Below, one piece after another: positions 26,178 to 33,299 of a DNA stretch of 64,000 bases (position 1 is the stretch's first letter; the number at the start of each line of letters is the position of its first letter). The notes below the pieces were generated by a model. The model was not told the origin of the DNA, did not search any database, and was given only the letters and a program-made list of their open reading frames with translations. The DNA is from Sphingobacterium spiritivorum ATCC 33861 (GTDB lineage: Bacteria > Bacteroidota > Bacteroidia > Sphingobacteriales > Sphingobacteriaceae). Location of the stretch: positions 1,824,903 through 1,888,902 of the forward strand of contig NZ_GL379770.1 in the NCBI RefSeq assembly GCF_000143765.1, written 5' to 3'. Position numbers and translations under genes: made by a program.

Positions 26178-28595
26178 TTAAAATTTGTAGGTGACACCAA
26201 GTCTCATATTGCGCTTTGCTTCTACAATGTAAGTATAGTAGTCCACTCCTCCCTTAGCAAGAGTTGCAGCATTTGCCTTTGAAAAAGATCCTGCTGTCAG
26301 TAGCTTTCTGTTGTCCAGCAGGTTGTTCACCAATAAGGAAATATTGTATTTTCCCATTTGATAACTCAGACCACCATCTGTGCGTACATAGTTTTTGAAG
26401 TTTGATTCTTTTGTAGTACCTACAGCTCTGTCAAACATTGTCTGAACACTTCCCATTAGCCCAAATCCTTTCAATGTTCCGTTTTGGATACGGTATTGCA
26501 ACCAGGTATTAGCTGTATGTTTTGCTGTATTTGGTGTAATGTTTCCTATTGTTGATTCGTCGCTTGCTTTCGATATTTTAGAGTCGGTCAGTGCATAGTT
26601 GGCATTGACATTTAATCCTTTTAAGATTTCTCCGGTAATATCCAGTTCAATCCCTTTAGATTTTGTTTCACCTAATTGTGCCTGGAAAGTCTGTCCGTTA
26701 ACAACGTGATTCGGATCCGGATCTGTTACCAATGAATTTTCTCTTCTGATAGAGTAAGCACTTACTGTCGAAATCCAACGACCTCCAAACCACTCTTTCT
26801 TTACCCCTGCCTCTAGGTTATTACCTCTGATCGGCTTAAATGCATTTCCTTCCCAATCTACACCCGCTACAGGAACAAATGACTGATCATACAAGGTATA
26901 TACACTCATCGATTTGTCGATGGAGTAACTCAATCCTGCACGCGGACTCCATACATTGTCCTTCACGTCAGCGGCATTAGTCTTACCCACAGTCTCCGCA
27001 TTTGTGAATCGTAAACCTAAAGAAAGACGAAGCTGATCATTGAAAAAGGCCAGCTCATCATGTGCATAGAATGAGGTGTAAGAGACAGAAGAGACGTAGT
27101 TACTTCCTCCGGCTCTCAATTTTACACTCTTAGACCTGTCTATAGCTGGTAATACAGCTCCAGGAATACCGTATTTAGGATCGTATACATTAAGGGATGC
27201 AAACGGAATAGAATCCAGTAATGTTCTGAAGTCACCCCAGAATTTTTTGTTTCCAAAGTCCCCTCCGAATAGCAAACGGTGTCTTACTCCTCCTGTCTTT
27301 TCCTCTCCTGTGAATGAAAACTGAGCAAATCTGTTCTCTCCTGCCTCATCAGCAATACTCAGATTGCGCGGCATATCACCGTTAGGTTTCATATAATTTA
27401 ACCAGGTACTGTTTGCAATCATATTGAAATTGAAATAAGCAACCTGAGCATGTAATTTCCAGTTTTTATTTAACTGGTGGTCAAAATACACATAGGCACT
27501 GTGATCTTTGATCTTACTCGGTTCAAAGGACGGATCACCATAGAAGAAATCGTTGGCAATGTCCGGATCTGCATATTGTTTTGGAGAGAAGGTATAGTTA
27601 CCATTTGTCAGGTAAGTAGATCCCTGATAAGTATATTCTACTGTCAGTGAAGTCACATCATCAATCTTATAGGTCAATACCGGTGCAACTACCATACGGT
27701 TGCTGTAGTTGTATTTGGTAAAGTAATCCTTCTGCTGTCCGGCTACGTTAAGACGGTACAACAATTTACCATCTTTACTGAGTTTACCATCAAAATCCAG
27801 CGCGCCGCGGTATGTGCTGAAACTCCCCATATTGAAACTTGCAGATCCTTTCGTGTGACCTGAAGGTTTTTTGGTCACCACGTTATAAAATCCGCCCGGC
27901 TCGCCATTTGCCAGCATAAAGCCTGCAGGACCTTTTACAAACTCGATACGTTCTATCATAGATGCATCTTCAGCTGTAGGCCCCCAGGAAGCTTCTATAT
28001 TCATACCATTTCTAAAGGCAGGAATTTTTGATCCGCGCATTCTCAGATTGGCATATTGATTATCCCAGTGTCCCTGACGTGTCGCACCGCTGATATTGCG
28101 TGTAATACCATCTACAATATCAAACACCTGCTGATCCGCCATAAGATCCGCCGATATGATCTGTATATTCTGAGGCAATTCCAGAATAGGTGTTTTTAAC
28201 CGGAGTGAACCTGAAATACTGTCCAGTTTATATTGCTGATAATATCGTCCGTAAACAGAGACCTCATCAATAGATTCTGATTTTGAAGATAATTTGATTT
28301 GTCCCAGATCCAGTGATTGATTTTTAACCAGTAAAACAGACTGATACTTACTGTATCCAAAGGCTTTTATTTGTAATTCATAATTGCCTGATTTCACATT
28401 GGCAATTTTAAAATGACCTTCGGTATCTGATGTTGTTGCCAGATTTGAAGGATCCAGTTTGATCGTAGCTCCTGAAACAGGCTGATCATTTTCATTTAAA
28501 ATTATTCCTTCAACTGAAAACAGGCTTTGAGCATAAGATGCTGACCCGCTCAGGTAAAGGAGACAAAAAAATAACAAACGTAATAGTTTATTCAT
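26178..28595 (-). CDS. TonB-dependent siderophore receptor
   Basis: This 805-residue outer-membrane protein has a signal peptide (MNKLLRLLFFCLLYLSGSAS, cut before QSLF). A carboxypeptidase-regulatory-like Ig domain follows (residues ~27-115, NDQPVSGATIKLDPSN). The plug comes next (residues ~130-235, with PQNIQIISADLMADQ and MIERIEFVKGPAGFMLANGE), then the 22-strand barrel ending in a C-terminal Phe (LGVTYKF). The FVKGPAG and GFYNVVTKKP motifs fit the FhuA/FhuE ferric-siderophore group. Transport needs TonB-ExbB-ExbD, not present here. It has no SusD partner, no STN domain and no ECF sigma gene beside it, so it is likely regulated by iron through another route. Substrate assignment to a hydroxamate-type siderophore is family-level inference. 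Confidence 0.93.
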   Translation of the reverse strand: MNKLLRLLFFCLLYLSGSASYAQSLFSVEGIILNENDQPVSGATIKLDPSNLATTSDTEGHFKIANVKSGNYELQIKAFGYSKYQSVLLVKNQSLDLGQIKLSSKSESIDEVSVYGRYYQQYKLDSISGSLRLKTPILELPQNIQIISADLMADQQVFDIVDGITRNISGATRQGHWDNQYANLRMRGSKIPAFRNGMNIEASWGPTAEDASMIERIEFVKGPAGFMLANGEPGGFYNVVTKKPSGHTKGSASFNMGSFSTYRGALDFDGKLSKDGKLLYRLNVAGQQKDYFTKYNYSNRMVVAPVLTYKIDDVTSLTVEYTYQGSTYLTNGNYTFSPKQYADPDIANDFFYGDPSFEPSKIKDHSAYVYFDHQLNKNWKLHAQVAYFNFNMIANSTWLNYMKPNGDMPRNLSIADEAGENRFAQFSFTGEEKTGGVRHRLLFGGDFGNKKFWGDFRTLLDSIPFASLNVYDPKYGIPGAVLPAIDRSKSVKLRAGGSNYVSSVSYTSFYAHDELAFFNDQLRLSLGLRFTNAETVGKTNAADVKDNVWSPRAGLSYSIDKSMSVYTLYDQSFVPVAGVDWEGNAFKPIRGNNLEAGVKKEWFGGRWISTVSAYSIRRENSLVTDPDPNHVVNGQTFQAQLGETKSKGIELDITGEILKGLNVNANYALTDSKISKASDESTIGNITPNTAKHTANTWLQYRIQNGTLKGFGLMGSVQTMFDRAVGTTKESNFKNYVRTDGGLSYQMGKYNISLLVNNLLDNRKLLTAGSFSKANAATLAKGGVDYYTYIVEAKRNMRLGVTYKF

Positions 28596-28744
28596 GAGTG
28601 TGCTGAATTATGTGTGTGTGGTTGTTTATATTATGTGAATTAAATGTTGAGCATAGTTTAGTATCTCCATTGACAAACTGACATACCCGAAAAGATACAG
28701 AAGTATGGCAATCTGTACATGGACTGACAAACGGAATTAATATA

Positions 28745-28855
28745 TTATCGAAACGGATTTGAGGCACCTTTTTTTAAGGCGCTTATGTTCTGCAGAGACA
28801 GAGCAACTCCTCTCTCAGAAGAGATTTGAAGAGATAATAGAGGTAAGTATTTCAT
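28745..28855 (-). CDS. Possible small ORF (36 residues) upstream of the siderophore receptor
   Basis: An ATG at 28855 (minus strand) opens a 36-codon frame ending at a TAA at 28745-28747. It starts MKYLPLLSLQISSERG and ends in KKGASNPFR. It is co-oriented with the TonB-dependent receptor, 149 bases upstream of it, so it would be in the receptor's leader. The composition (hydrophobic start, then Ser/Leu-rich, basic tail) is plausible for a leader peptide or small secreted peptide, but no ribosome-binding site stands out. It may be chance; I keep it because of length, orientation and position. Confidence 0.3.
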   Translation of the reverse strand: MKYLPLLSLQISSERGVALSLQNISALKKGASNPFR

Positions 28856-28994
28856 AATATGTTGAATATTGTATGTATTTATTGTTTCAACTCTTTATGA
28901 AAAGAAATGACAAGAAGATATTTGAATAAGAAATAGTTTAATTTTTTATTTTTCTCTATCTTGCAGATTCTTCCATATGTTAAAGTATCGGGAG

Positions 28995-29022
28995 TGATCT
29001 GCTCAGCTTGCTGAGTAGATCA
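28995..29022 (+). other. Perfect-type hairpin with CUUG tetraloop
   Basis: The arms run 28995-29006 and 29011-29022: a 12-bp stem (11 Watson-Crick pairs plus one G-U) closed by CTTG. It has no T-run itself and abuts the next hairpin directly. It may be the 5' domain of a small RNA or part of an attenuator. Confidence 0.6.
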
Positions 29023-29054
29023 ACTACAATCAGTTGCCGCTGATAGTAGTTTTT
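29022..29054 (+). terminator. Intrinsic terminator 1 of a tandem pair, no gene upstream
   Basis: AACTACAATCAG (29022-29033) pairs with CTGATAGTAGTT (29040-29051) with one A-A mismatch and a 6-base loop, followed by a run of five Ts (29050-29054). It is a terminator on the plus strand only; no plus-strand gene precedes it for many kilobases. Confidence 0.7.
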
Positions 29055-29097
29055 ACGCCATGCAAAAGATTGCCGTCTTGTGCATGGCGTTATTTTT
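29055..29097 (+). terminator. Intrinsic terminator 2 of a tandem pair
   Basis: ACGCCATGCA (29055-29064) pairs perfectly with TGCATGGCGT (29081-29090) around a 16-base loop, followed by TATTTTT. It directly follows the first terminator on the plus strand and again lacks a T-run on the minus strand. Confidence 0.7.
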
Positions 29098-29555
29098 ATA
29101 AGCTATTGGATTTATTATTCAGATAAACGTGTAGATAAAAACCACATATACAAGATCAAACCCAATTATTTAGACTGATTAAAAACAACGCAAATATAAA
29201 ACGAAATCTTCTTATTGCAACTTTTATTTTATATTTCGTATTTCAGAAGAATCCTGAAATAGCTAACGGGACTGTTTAATTACTGTTTTCTTATCCAACG
29301 AACCAGTATCTCATTTTATTCTTTTTCTTTTGATTAATGAAAATTCAACTTGCTGACTTTTCTTTTCATTCTTAAAAGATAAAAAAGTGACTCTTTCTAT
29401 CTTTTGTAGCCTAAAAGCTACTTCTTTAAAGATTTTCCTAAAAAAATGTTATCACGAAAATTAAAGAAACTAATTTTACAGCACACTAACGCACTGGACA
29501 AAGTTAACTTAGAACACCCCTAAGCAAAAACTAAATCCACACTAAATTCACTAAC

Positions 29556-30260
29556 ATGAGAAGAAAGTATTCTATTCTTTTGGTTTCATTGTTGTCGGTT
29601 GCGACACAAATCTACGCATCAACAACAGATCCTGTTACCATAACACCAAAATTCCAACAACGGAAAAACAGCCCTTTTTATAACCCCTGGTTTGCCGGAG
29701 CAGGTGTAGGTGGGCAGATATATTTCGGAGATCATAACAAACAGCTCCCTTTTGGCAAACGAATCACTCCAAATTTCGATTTGTATGCTGGCAAGTGGAT
29801 TAATGCAAATACAGGTATTCGTGCAGGTATTAATGGTTTTCAGATCAAAGGACTCACACAGAATGGAAGCCACTCAACCGGAGAGGTGTATAATGCAGCA
29901 GAAAGGCTTCAAAAACAAGAATTCAAGTACCTATATGCGCACGCAGATATATTGGTCAACATGAACAATGTCATAGATGGCTATGACAATGAACGTATAT
30001 ATTCCTTTGTGCCTTATGCGGGTATTGGAATAATGATGACCGCAAATGAACCTAAGGCTACTAAAATAAGTCCTAATCTAGGTGTACTGAATACATTCGT
30101 TCTTACGGAGAATTTACACTTCACTGCTGATGTGCGTGGTAATTTCGTAGGGGACAGTTTTGATGGAGAGGTTGGTGGACGCCGGGGAGAAGGAACATTG
30201 ACAGTCTCACTGGGGGTAAGCTATACTTTCAAAAAACGTACATTTTATAACTGGCGATAA
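29556..30260 (+). CDS. Outer-membrane beta-barrel protein at the head of the curli locus
   Basis: This 234-residue protein has a signal peptide (MRRKYSILLVSLLSVATQIY, cleavage near YAS). Alternating strands make an ~8-stranded OmpA/OmpX-like barrel: FAGAGVGGQIYFGDHN, FDLYAGKWINANTGIRAGIN, AGIGIMMTANE, NLHFTADVRGNFVGD, GTLTVSLGVSYTFKKR. The C-terminal residues FYNWR differ from a typical final Phe. Length fits a small barrel without a periplasmic domain. It lies 150 bases before the csgA-like gene and the two may be co-regulated, but a promoter-like element lies between them. Its link to curli function is inferred from position only. Confidence 0.8.
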   Translation: MRRKYSILLVSLLSVATQIYASTTDPVTITPKFQQRKNSPFYNPWFAGAGVGGQIYFGDHNKQLPFGKRITPNFDLYAGKWINANTGIRAGINGFQIKGLTQNGSHSTGEVYNAAERLQKQEFKYLYAHADILVNMNNVIDGYDNERIYSFVPYAGIGIMMTANEPKATKISPNLGVLNTFVLTENLHFTADVRGNFVGDSFDGEVGGRRGEGTLTVSLGVSYTFKKRTFYNWR

Positions 30261-30319
30261 GCGTTTCTGTTATTTATAAGCATTCTTCTCAGGCTCATTT
30301 GACGGCATCACTTTTTTAT

Positions 30320-30351
30320 GTGATATTTCAATATCACTAAACCGGTGATAT
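30320..30351 (+). promoter_or_regulatory. Candidate operator with GTGATAT repeats before csgA
   Basis: GTGATAT (30320-30326), its inverse ATATCAC (30331-30337) and another GTGATAT (30345-30351) are packed in 32 bases. The last copy overlaps the -33 TTG of the csgA promoter candidate. It looks like a two-site binding element for a dimeric regulator. Confidence 0.45.
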
Positions 30352-30379
30352 TGTCAACAGAGTTTGTTTTATAGTTTTG
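30351..30379 (+). promoter_or_regulatory. Candidate sigma-A promoter of the csgA gene
   Basis: TTG (30351-30353), an 18-base spacer, then TAGTTTTG (30372-30379), an exact TAnnTTTG box. The transcription start would lie about 25 bases before the csgA ATG at 30411. Confidence 0.65.
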
Positions 30380-30410
30380 AAAAAAACAAAAACCAAACAC
30401 ACACAACGTT

Positions 30411-31427
30411 ATGAGAAAGCTATTAATTACAGCATGTGCGCTTACAAGTGTAAGTTTTGCTGCAGCACAAGGGAATCAGGACTACACAACCCAGACTGGT
30501 ATCGCAAACAATGCGCAAGTCACGCAAGTAGGCCTTCAAAACCACAATACGATTTATCAGCTAGGTGCGCAAAATCTGGCAAAAACAAATCAAAACGGCT
30601 CAAACAACAAGAATGAATCAAACAGTATCGGGCTGGGCAACAGTATTGATGTAACTCAGCTGGGGGCATCAAATTCCAACATCACGAATCAATTAGGAAT
30701 AACTAACACTGCGACTGTCAATCAGGATGGGTCTTCTAATATAGGACGGCAAAATCAAATAGGGATGTCTAATAATGCCGCAACAGATCAGAACGGATTT
30801 TTAAACATCAGCGCTCAAAATCAGTTGGGATTTTCAAACACTGCGACTGTCGATCAGGATGGTTCACTCAATCTGACAGTACAAAATCAGATTGGTATGG
30901 GTAACACTGCTGCTTCTATTCAAAATGGTATTGCGAACTTAACTGTCCAGACACAATTAGGTAGCAATAATGGAGCTTATGCAAACCAGACAGGTGCACT
31001 AAACGCAACAATCCAGACACAGTCAGGTGATGGTCAATCAGCGCAGTCCATGCAAAACGGAGTAGCCAACCTTGCTTTACAAACACAATCAGGTACTAAT
31101 AATGGTGCGGCTATTACTCAGGATGGTATTGCGAATGCATCCATCCAAACTCAAAATGGAGACGCAAATAATGCTACATCAGTACAAGACGGATTCTTAA
31201 ATCTCAACTTACAGGATCAGTCAGGAAACGGAAATATTGCAGTTGCTTCACAGACAGGTTCGCTGAATCTGATTTCACAGAGCCAAACCGGAAATACAAA
31301 TTCTGCATTTGACTTTCAAACAGGTATAGCTAATTCATCCTATGTGACACAATTGGGGGATCAGAATTATCATATGGGCATTCAGACAGGTATGGGAAAT
31401 ATGATGACTATCTTCCAAAGCAACTAA
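30411..31427 (+). CDS. csgA: Major curli amyloid subunit (CsgA-like)
   Basis: This 338-residue protein has a 20-residue signal peptide (MRKLLITACALTSVSFAAAQ) and a 7-residue N-terminal segment. It then has 28 consecutive 11-residue half-repeats with no insertions (residues 28-335), ending in QSN. The half-repeat consensus is QxGxxNxAxxx, as in curlin (Q..G..N.A...Q), where the Gln and Asn ladders stabilise the amyloid beta-helix. A 22-residue superperiod is visible in the later copies: QNGIANLTVQT-like units alternate with QLGSNNGAYAN-like ones. E. coli CsgA has five 22-residue repeats, so this protein is about 2.8 times as long. Repeat 5 starts with Ser instead of Gln. It should be secreted through CsgG and polymerise on the surface. 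It is preceded by a good promoter. Confidence 0.93.
   Translation: MRKLLITACALTSVSFAAAQGNQDYTTQTGIANNAQVTQVGLQNHNTIYQLGAQNLAKTNQNGSNNKNESNSIGLGNSIDVTQLGASNSNITNQLGITNTATVNQDGSSNIGRQNQIGMSNNAATDQNGFLNISAQNQLGFSNTATVDQDGSLNLTVQNQIGMGNTAASIQNGIANLTVQTQLGSNNGAYANQTGALNATIQTQSGDGQSAQSMQNGVANLALQTQSGTNNGAAITQDGIANASIQTQNGDANNATSVQDGFLNLNLQDQSGNGNIAVASQTGSLNLISQSQTGNTNSAFDFQTGIANSSYVTQLGDQNYHMGIQTGMGNMMTIFQSN
30492..31415 (+). repeat. 28 in-frame tandem 33-base units encoding curlin half-repeats
   Basis: 28 x 33 bases equals exactly 924 bases, with no insertion or deletion between units. DNA identity between units is modest, so the repeat is conserved at the protein level (Q-G-N ladder) rather than by recent duplication. 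Confidence 0.85.
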
Positions 31428-31521
31428 CACTATTCTTTAACACTAACTAAAGGAAAGATTGATGATCTATTGTATAGCTATACTCTAATATTTCATCAGT
31501 CTTTCCTGCCTTGTAGAAATT

Positions 31522-31953
31522 ATGCCAAAATCTATGTATCTGGTAGCATTGTTATCCGCAGGTATTTCTTTTTCCGGAATAAGTGATTTATATGCACAGG
31601 AAAAAAACAAAAAACACAGTATAGAGAATTTTAACGCATCCAATGTTATGGAGTTACTGAATATACTGCCTCATGAGTCAAATCCTTTGAATGCAGAAGC
31701 CATAATTATACAAAACGGGCTAAGTAACACGACAACTGTCTATTTGGAAAATGATGTTCTAATCAGCCATCAGCAAGGTAATGGAAACAACATTTACTAT
31801 CAGGATAGTCAATATTCAAATCCTGCTCGTATGTATATTTCAATATTCGGGGAAAATAATACAATCGAAATAGTTGGTAGTAATTCCATTTCAGACAGAA
31901 TGTCTGTAGAGATTTCAGGGCATAATAAAACTCTGCAGATGCTAAATAAATAG
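31522..31953 (+). CDS. Probable minor curli subunit (CsgB-like), diverged
   Basis: This 143-residue protein has a signal peptide (about residues 1-25, VALLSAGISFSGISDLYAQ). An N-terminal spacer (NASNVMELLNILPHESNP) is followed by weak repeats with the curlin flavour: IIQNGLSNTTTVYLE, ISHQQGNGNNIYYQD, IFGENNTIEIVGSN, ISGHNKTLQMLNK. The Q-G-N pattern is eroded compared with CsgA. In E. coli the minor subunit CsgB nucleates CsgA polymerisation, and this position directly after csgA suggests the same role. Assignment is based on context and residual repeat pattern. It is separated from csgE by only 14 bases. Confidence 0.7.
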   Translation: MPKSMYLVALLSAGISFSGISDLYAQEKNKKHSIENFNASNVMELLNILPHESNPLNAEAIIIQNGLSNTTTVYLENDVLISHQQGNGNNIYYQDSQYSNPARMYISIFGENNTIEIVGSNSISDRMSVEISGHNKTLQMLNK

Positions 31954-31967
31954 CAAAGGGTAACAGC

Positions 31968-32729
31968 ATGAATATCAAACAAGTCATTCAACTGATCATT
32001 TTCAATTGTCTCTCCGCTATCCTTTCAGCGCAGCCCAATACGAATGTAACTGATATTAAAGCTGCAATAGATACGAAGCGGACGGAAGACTTACTGAATA
32101 TAGAAGCGAAAGCGATTAACAACGATGATATTATTTATGACCTTAATTACCTTTTGATTGCAATCAAACAATCCAAAACAGGAAATTTATCTAATAATAA
32201 GCAAGAAGGAAAATTTGTTATTCAACCAAATCAGGAAAAACTTCTTTCAGGGATATCCCTAAATATTACACAAGAGGATCAGTTAAAAATCTATCTTTTT
32301 ATAAGAAATGAAAAAGAAAATATACTAATCTCGAAAGATTCGGTTTTTATAAATATTGAACCTAATACACAAACGCAAAATTTAATCCAAACTACCAATA
32401 TGGCAAATTTAAAGAGAGCTGCCAAAGAAGATTATACCATTAAAGGTATTATGGTAGACAATACAAAGAGCAAAATAGGAAAAGAATTTTTTGATATGCT
32501 CTTCAACCAATACAGTCAACTTAGTGAAAAATATACGTTTACAATTACACTCAGAGAATTACCTTCCTTTAGCAATAATGGAATCATCAGTATAGAAGTA
32601 GAAGATCTGACCATCTTTACATTGAGAGCGATACCTAACGAAGAATATCTCAATTTGCAATTGCAACTCTGCCTACAGCAAATCAGCAATTATAATAAAA
32701 ACAGAAATCTGATAAACAAAGGAATTTAA
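31968..32729 (+). CDS. csgE: CsgE secretion factor fused to an N-terminal CsgH-like domain
   Basis: This 253-residue protein has a signal peptide (MNIKQVIQLIIFNCLSAILS). The C-terminal ~105 residues match CsgE: IKGIMVDNTKSKIGKEFFD, YTFTITLRELPSFSNNG, IISIEVEDLTIFTLRAIP. CsgE caps the CsgG channel and delivers curlin subunits. The preceding ~110 residues (about 40-130: LNIEAKAINNDDIIYDLNYL, then KLLSGISLNITQEDQLKIYL) form a beta-sandwich pattern resembling CsgH/CsgC, a periplasmic inhibitor of premature curlin aggregation. E. coli CsgE has only about 129 residues and CsgC is separate, so this is a fusion of chaperone and secretion factor. The CsgH call is moderate; the CsgE call is strong. Confidence 0.85.
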   Translation: MNIKQVIQLIIFNCLSAILSAQPNTNVTDIKAAIDTKRTEDLLNIEAKAINNDDIIYDLNYLLIAIKQSKTGNLSNNKQEGKFVIQPNQEKLLSGISLNITQEDQLKIYLFIRNEKENILISKDSVFINIEPNTQTQNLIQTTNMANLKRAAKEDYTIKGIMVDNTKSKIGKEFFDMLFNQYSQLSEKYTFTITLRELPSFSNNGIISIEVEDLTIFTLRAIPNEEYLNLQLQLCLQQISNYNKNRNLINKGI

Positions 32730-32842
32730 CTGGTTCATATACAATAAAAGCATCTAAGGGTTATTACCAACACGATAATTCTGCTACTTAAAAGAATTTA
32801 TAGATGTAGCTCAGGTATTAAACATGAAAAAACAAATTACAC

Positions 32843-33268
32843 ATGAAAAAATATACTCATTTTTTAATCTTAATACTAGGATTATACGGCATGGGGAAAC
32901 AGGAGGTTTATGCTCAGCAATTTGTATATAAGCCTGTTAATCCTGCTTTCGGAGGAGACACATTTAACTATCAATGGTTACTAAGTTCTGCAAATGCCCA
33001 AAATCAATTTGATGATTATAAACAACCATCATATAAGCCGGCTTCAGCTATAGGAAGTTTTACAGATAACCTCAACAGGCAAATCCTGAATAAGATCTCA
33101 AGAGATTTATTCGGAGATGAAACAGGCGAAAAACCGATGAAACCGGGTGTTTACTCACTCGGCACAATGAATATCACCATAGCTGAATATTACGGAGGGC
33201 TCAATATAAACATCATTGATATCAATACAGGAGAACAAACAGTCATAAATATTCCCAATATACCATAA
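32843..33268 (+). CDS. csgF: CsgF curli assembly protein
   Basis: This 141-residue protein has a signal peptide (LILGLYGMGKQEVYAQ) and the CsgF hallmark near the mature N-terminus: FVYKPVNPAFGGDTFN, with NPAFGG as the segment that plugs the CsgG channel, then LLSSANAQNQF. The rest follows CsgF: a Ser/Thr linker, a helix (NLNRQILNKISRDLF), and a C-terminal beta sheet (GTMNITIAEYYGG, GEQTVINIPNI). CsgF attaches to CsgG at the outer face and positions the nucleator. It lies 113 bases after csgE and 31 before csgG. Confidence 0.93.
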   Translation: MKKYTHFLILILGLYGMGKQEVYAQQFVYKPVNPAFGGDTFNYQWLLSSANAQNQFDDYKQPSYKPASAIGSFTDNLNRQILNKISRDLFGDETGEKPMKPGVYSLGTMNITIAEYYGGLNINIIDINTGEQTVINIPNIP

Positions 33269-33299
33269 ACACATTCTTACTTTTAATGCCTCATAGCAT

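Larger units (their letters stand above)
28596..29555. other. 960-base intergenic region between divergent genes
   Basis: The region holds the leader of the minus-strand siderophore receptor, a possible 36-codon minus-strand ORF (28745-28855), three closely packed hairpins ending in T-runs on the plus strand (28995-29097), and the upstream region of the plus-strand outer-membrane protein gene. From 29100 to 29555 it is AT-rich without recognised genes; near the end a stretch TATCTTTTG resembles a -7 box, but it has one extra T. Confidence 0.6.

Noticed and set aside
30492-31415. Regular 33-base repeats resembling a CRISPR or minisatellite
   Set aside because: The periodicity is a coding repeat of curlin half-units; DNA units are not identical and there are no spacers.
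32805-32823. tRNA-like GTAGCTCAGG stretch before csgF
   Set aside because: It resembles a tRNA D-arm, but there is no acceptor stem, anticodon arm or T-loop around it.
32824-32931. Overlapping 35-codon frame starting just upstream of csgF
   Set aside because: It is out of frame with csgF and runs through its signal-peptide codons; there is no sign of selection on it.
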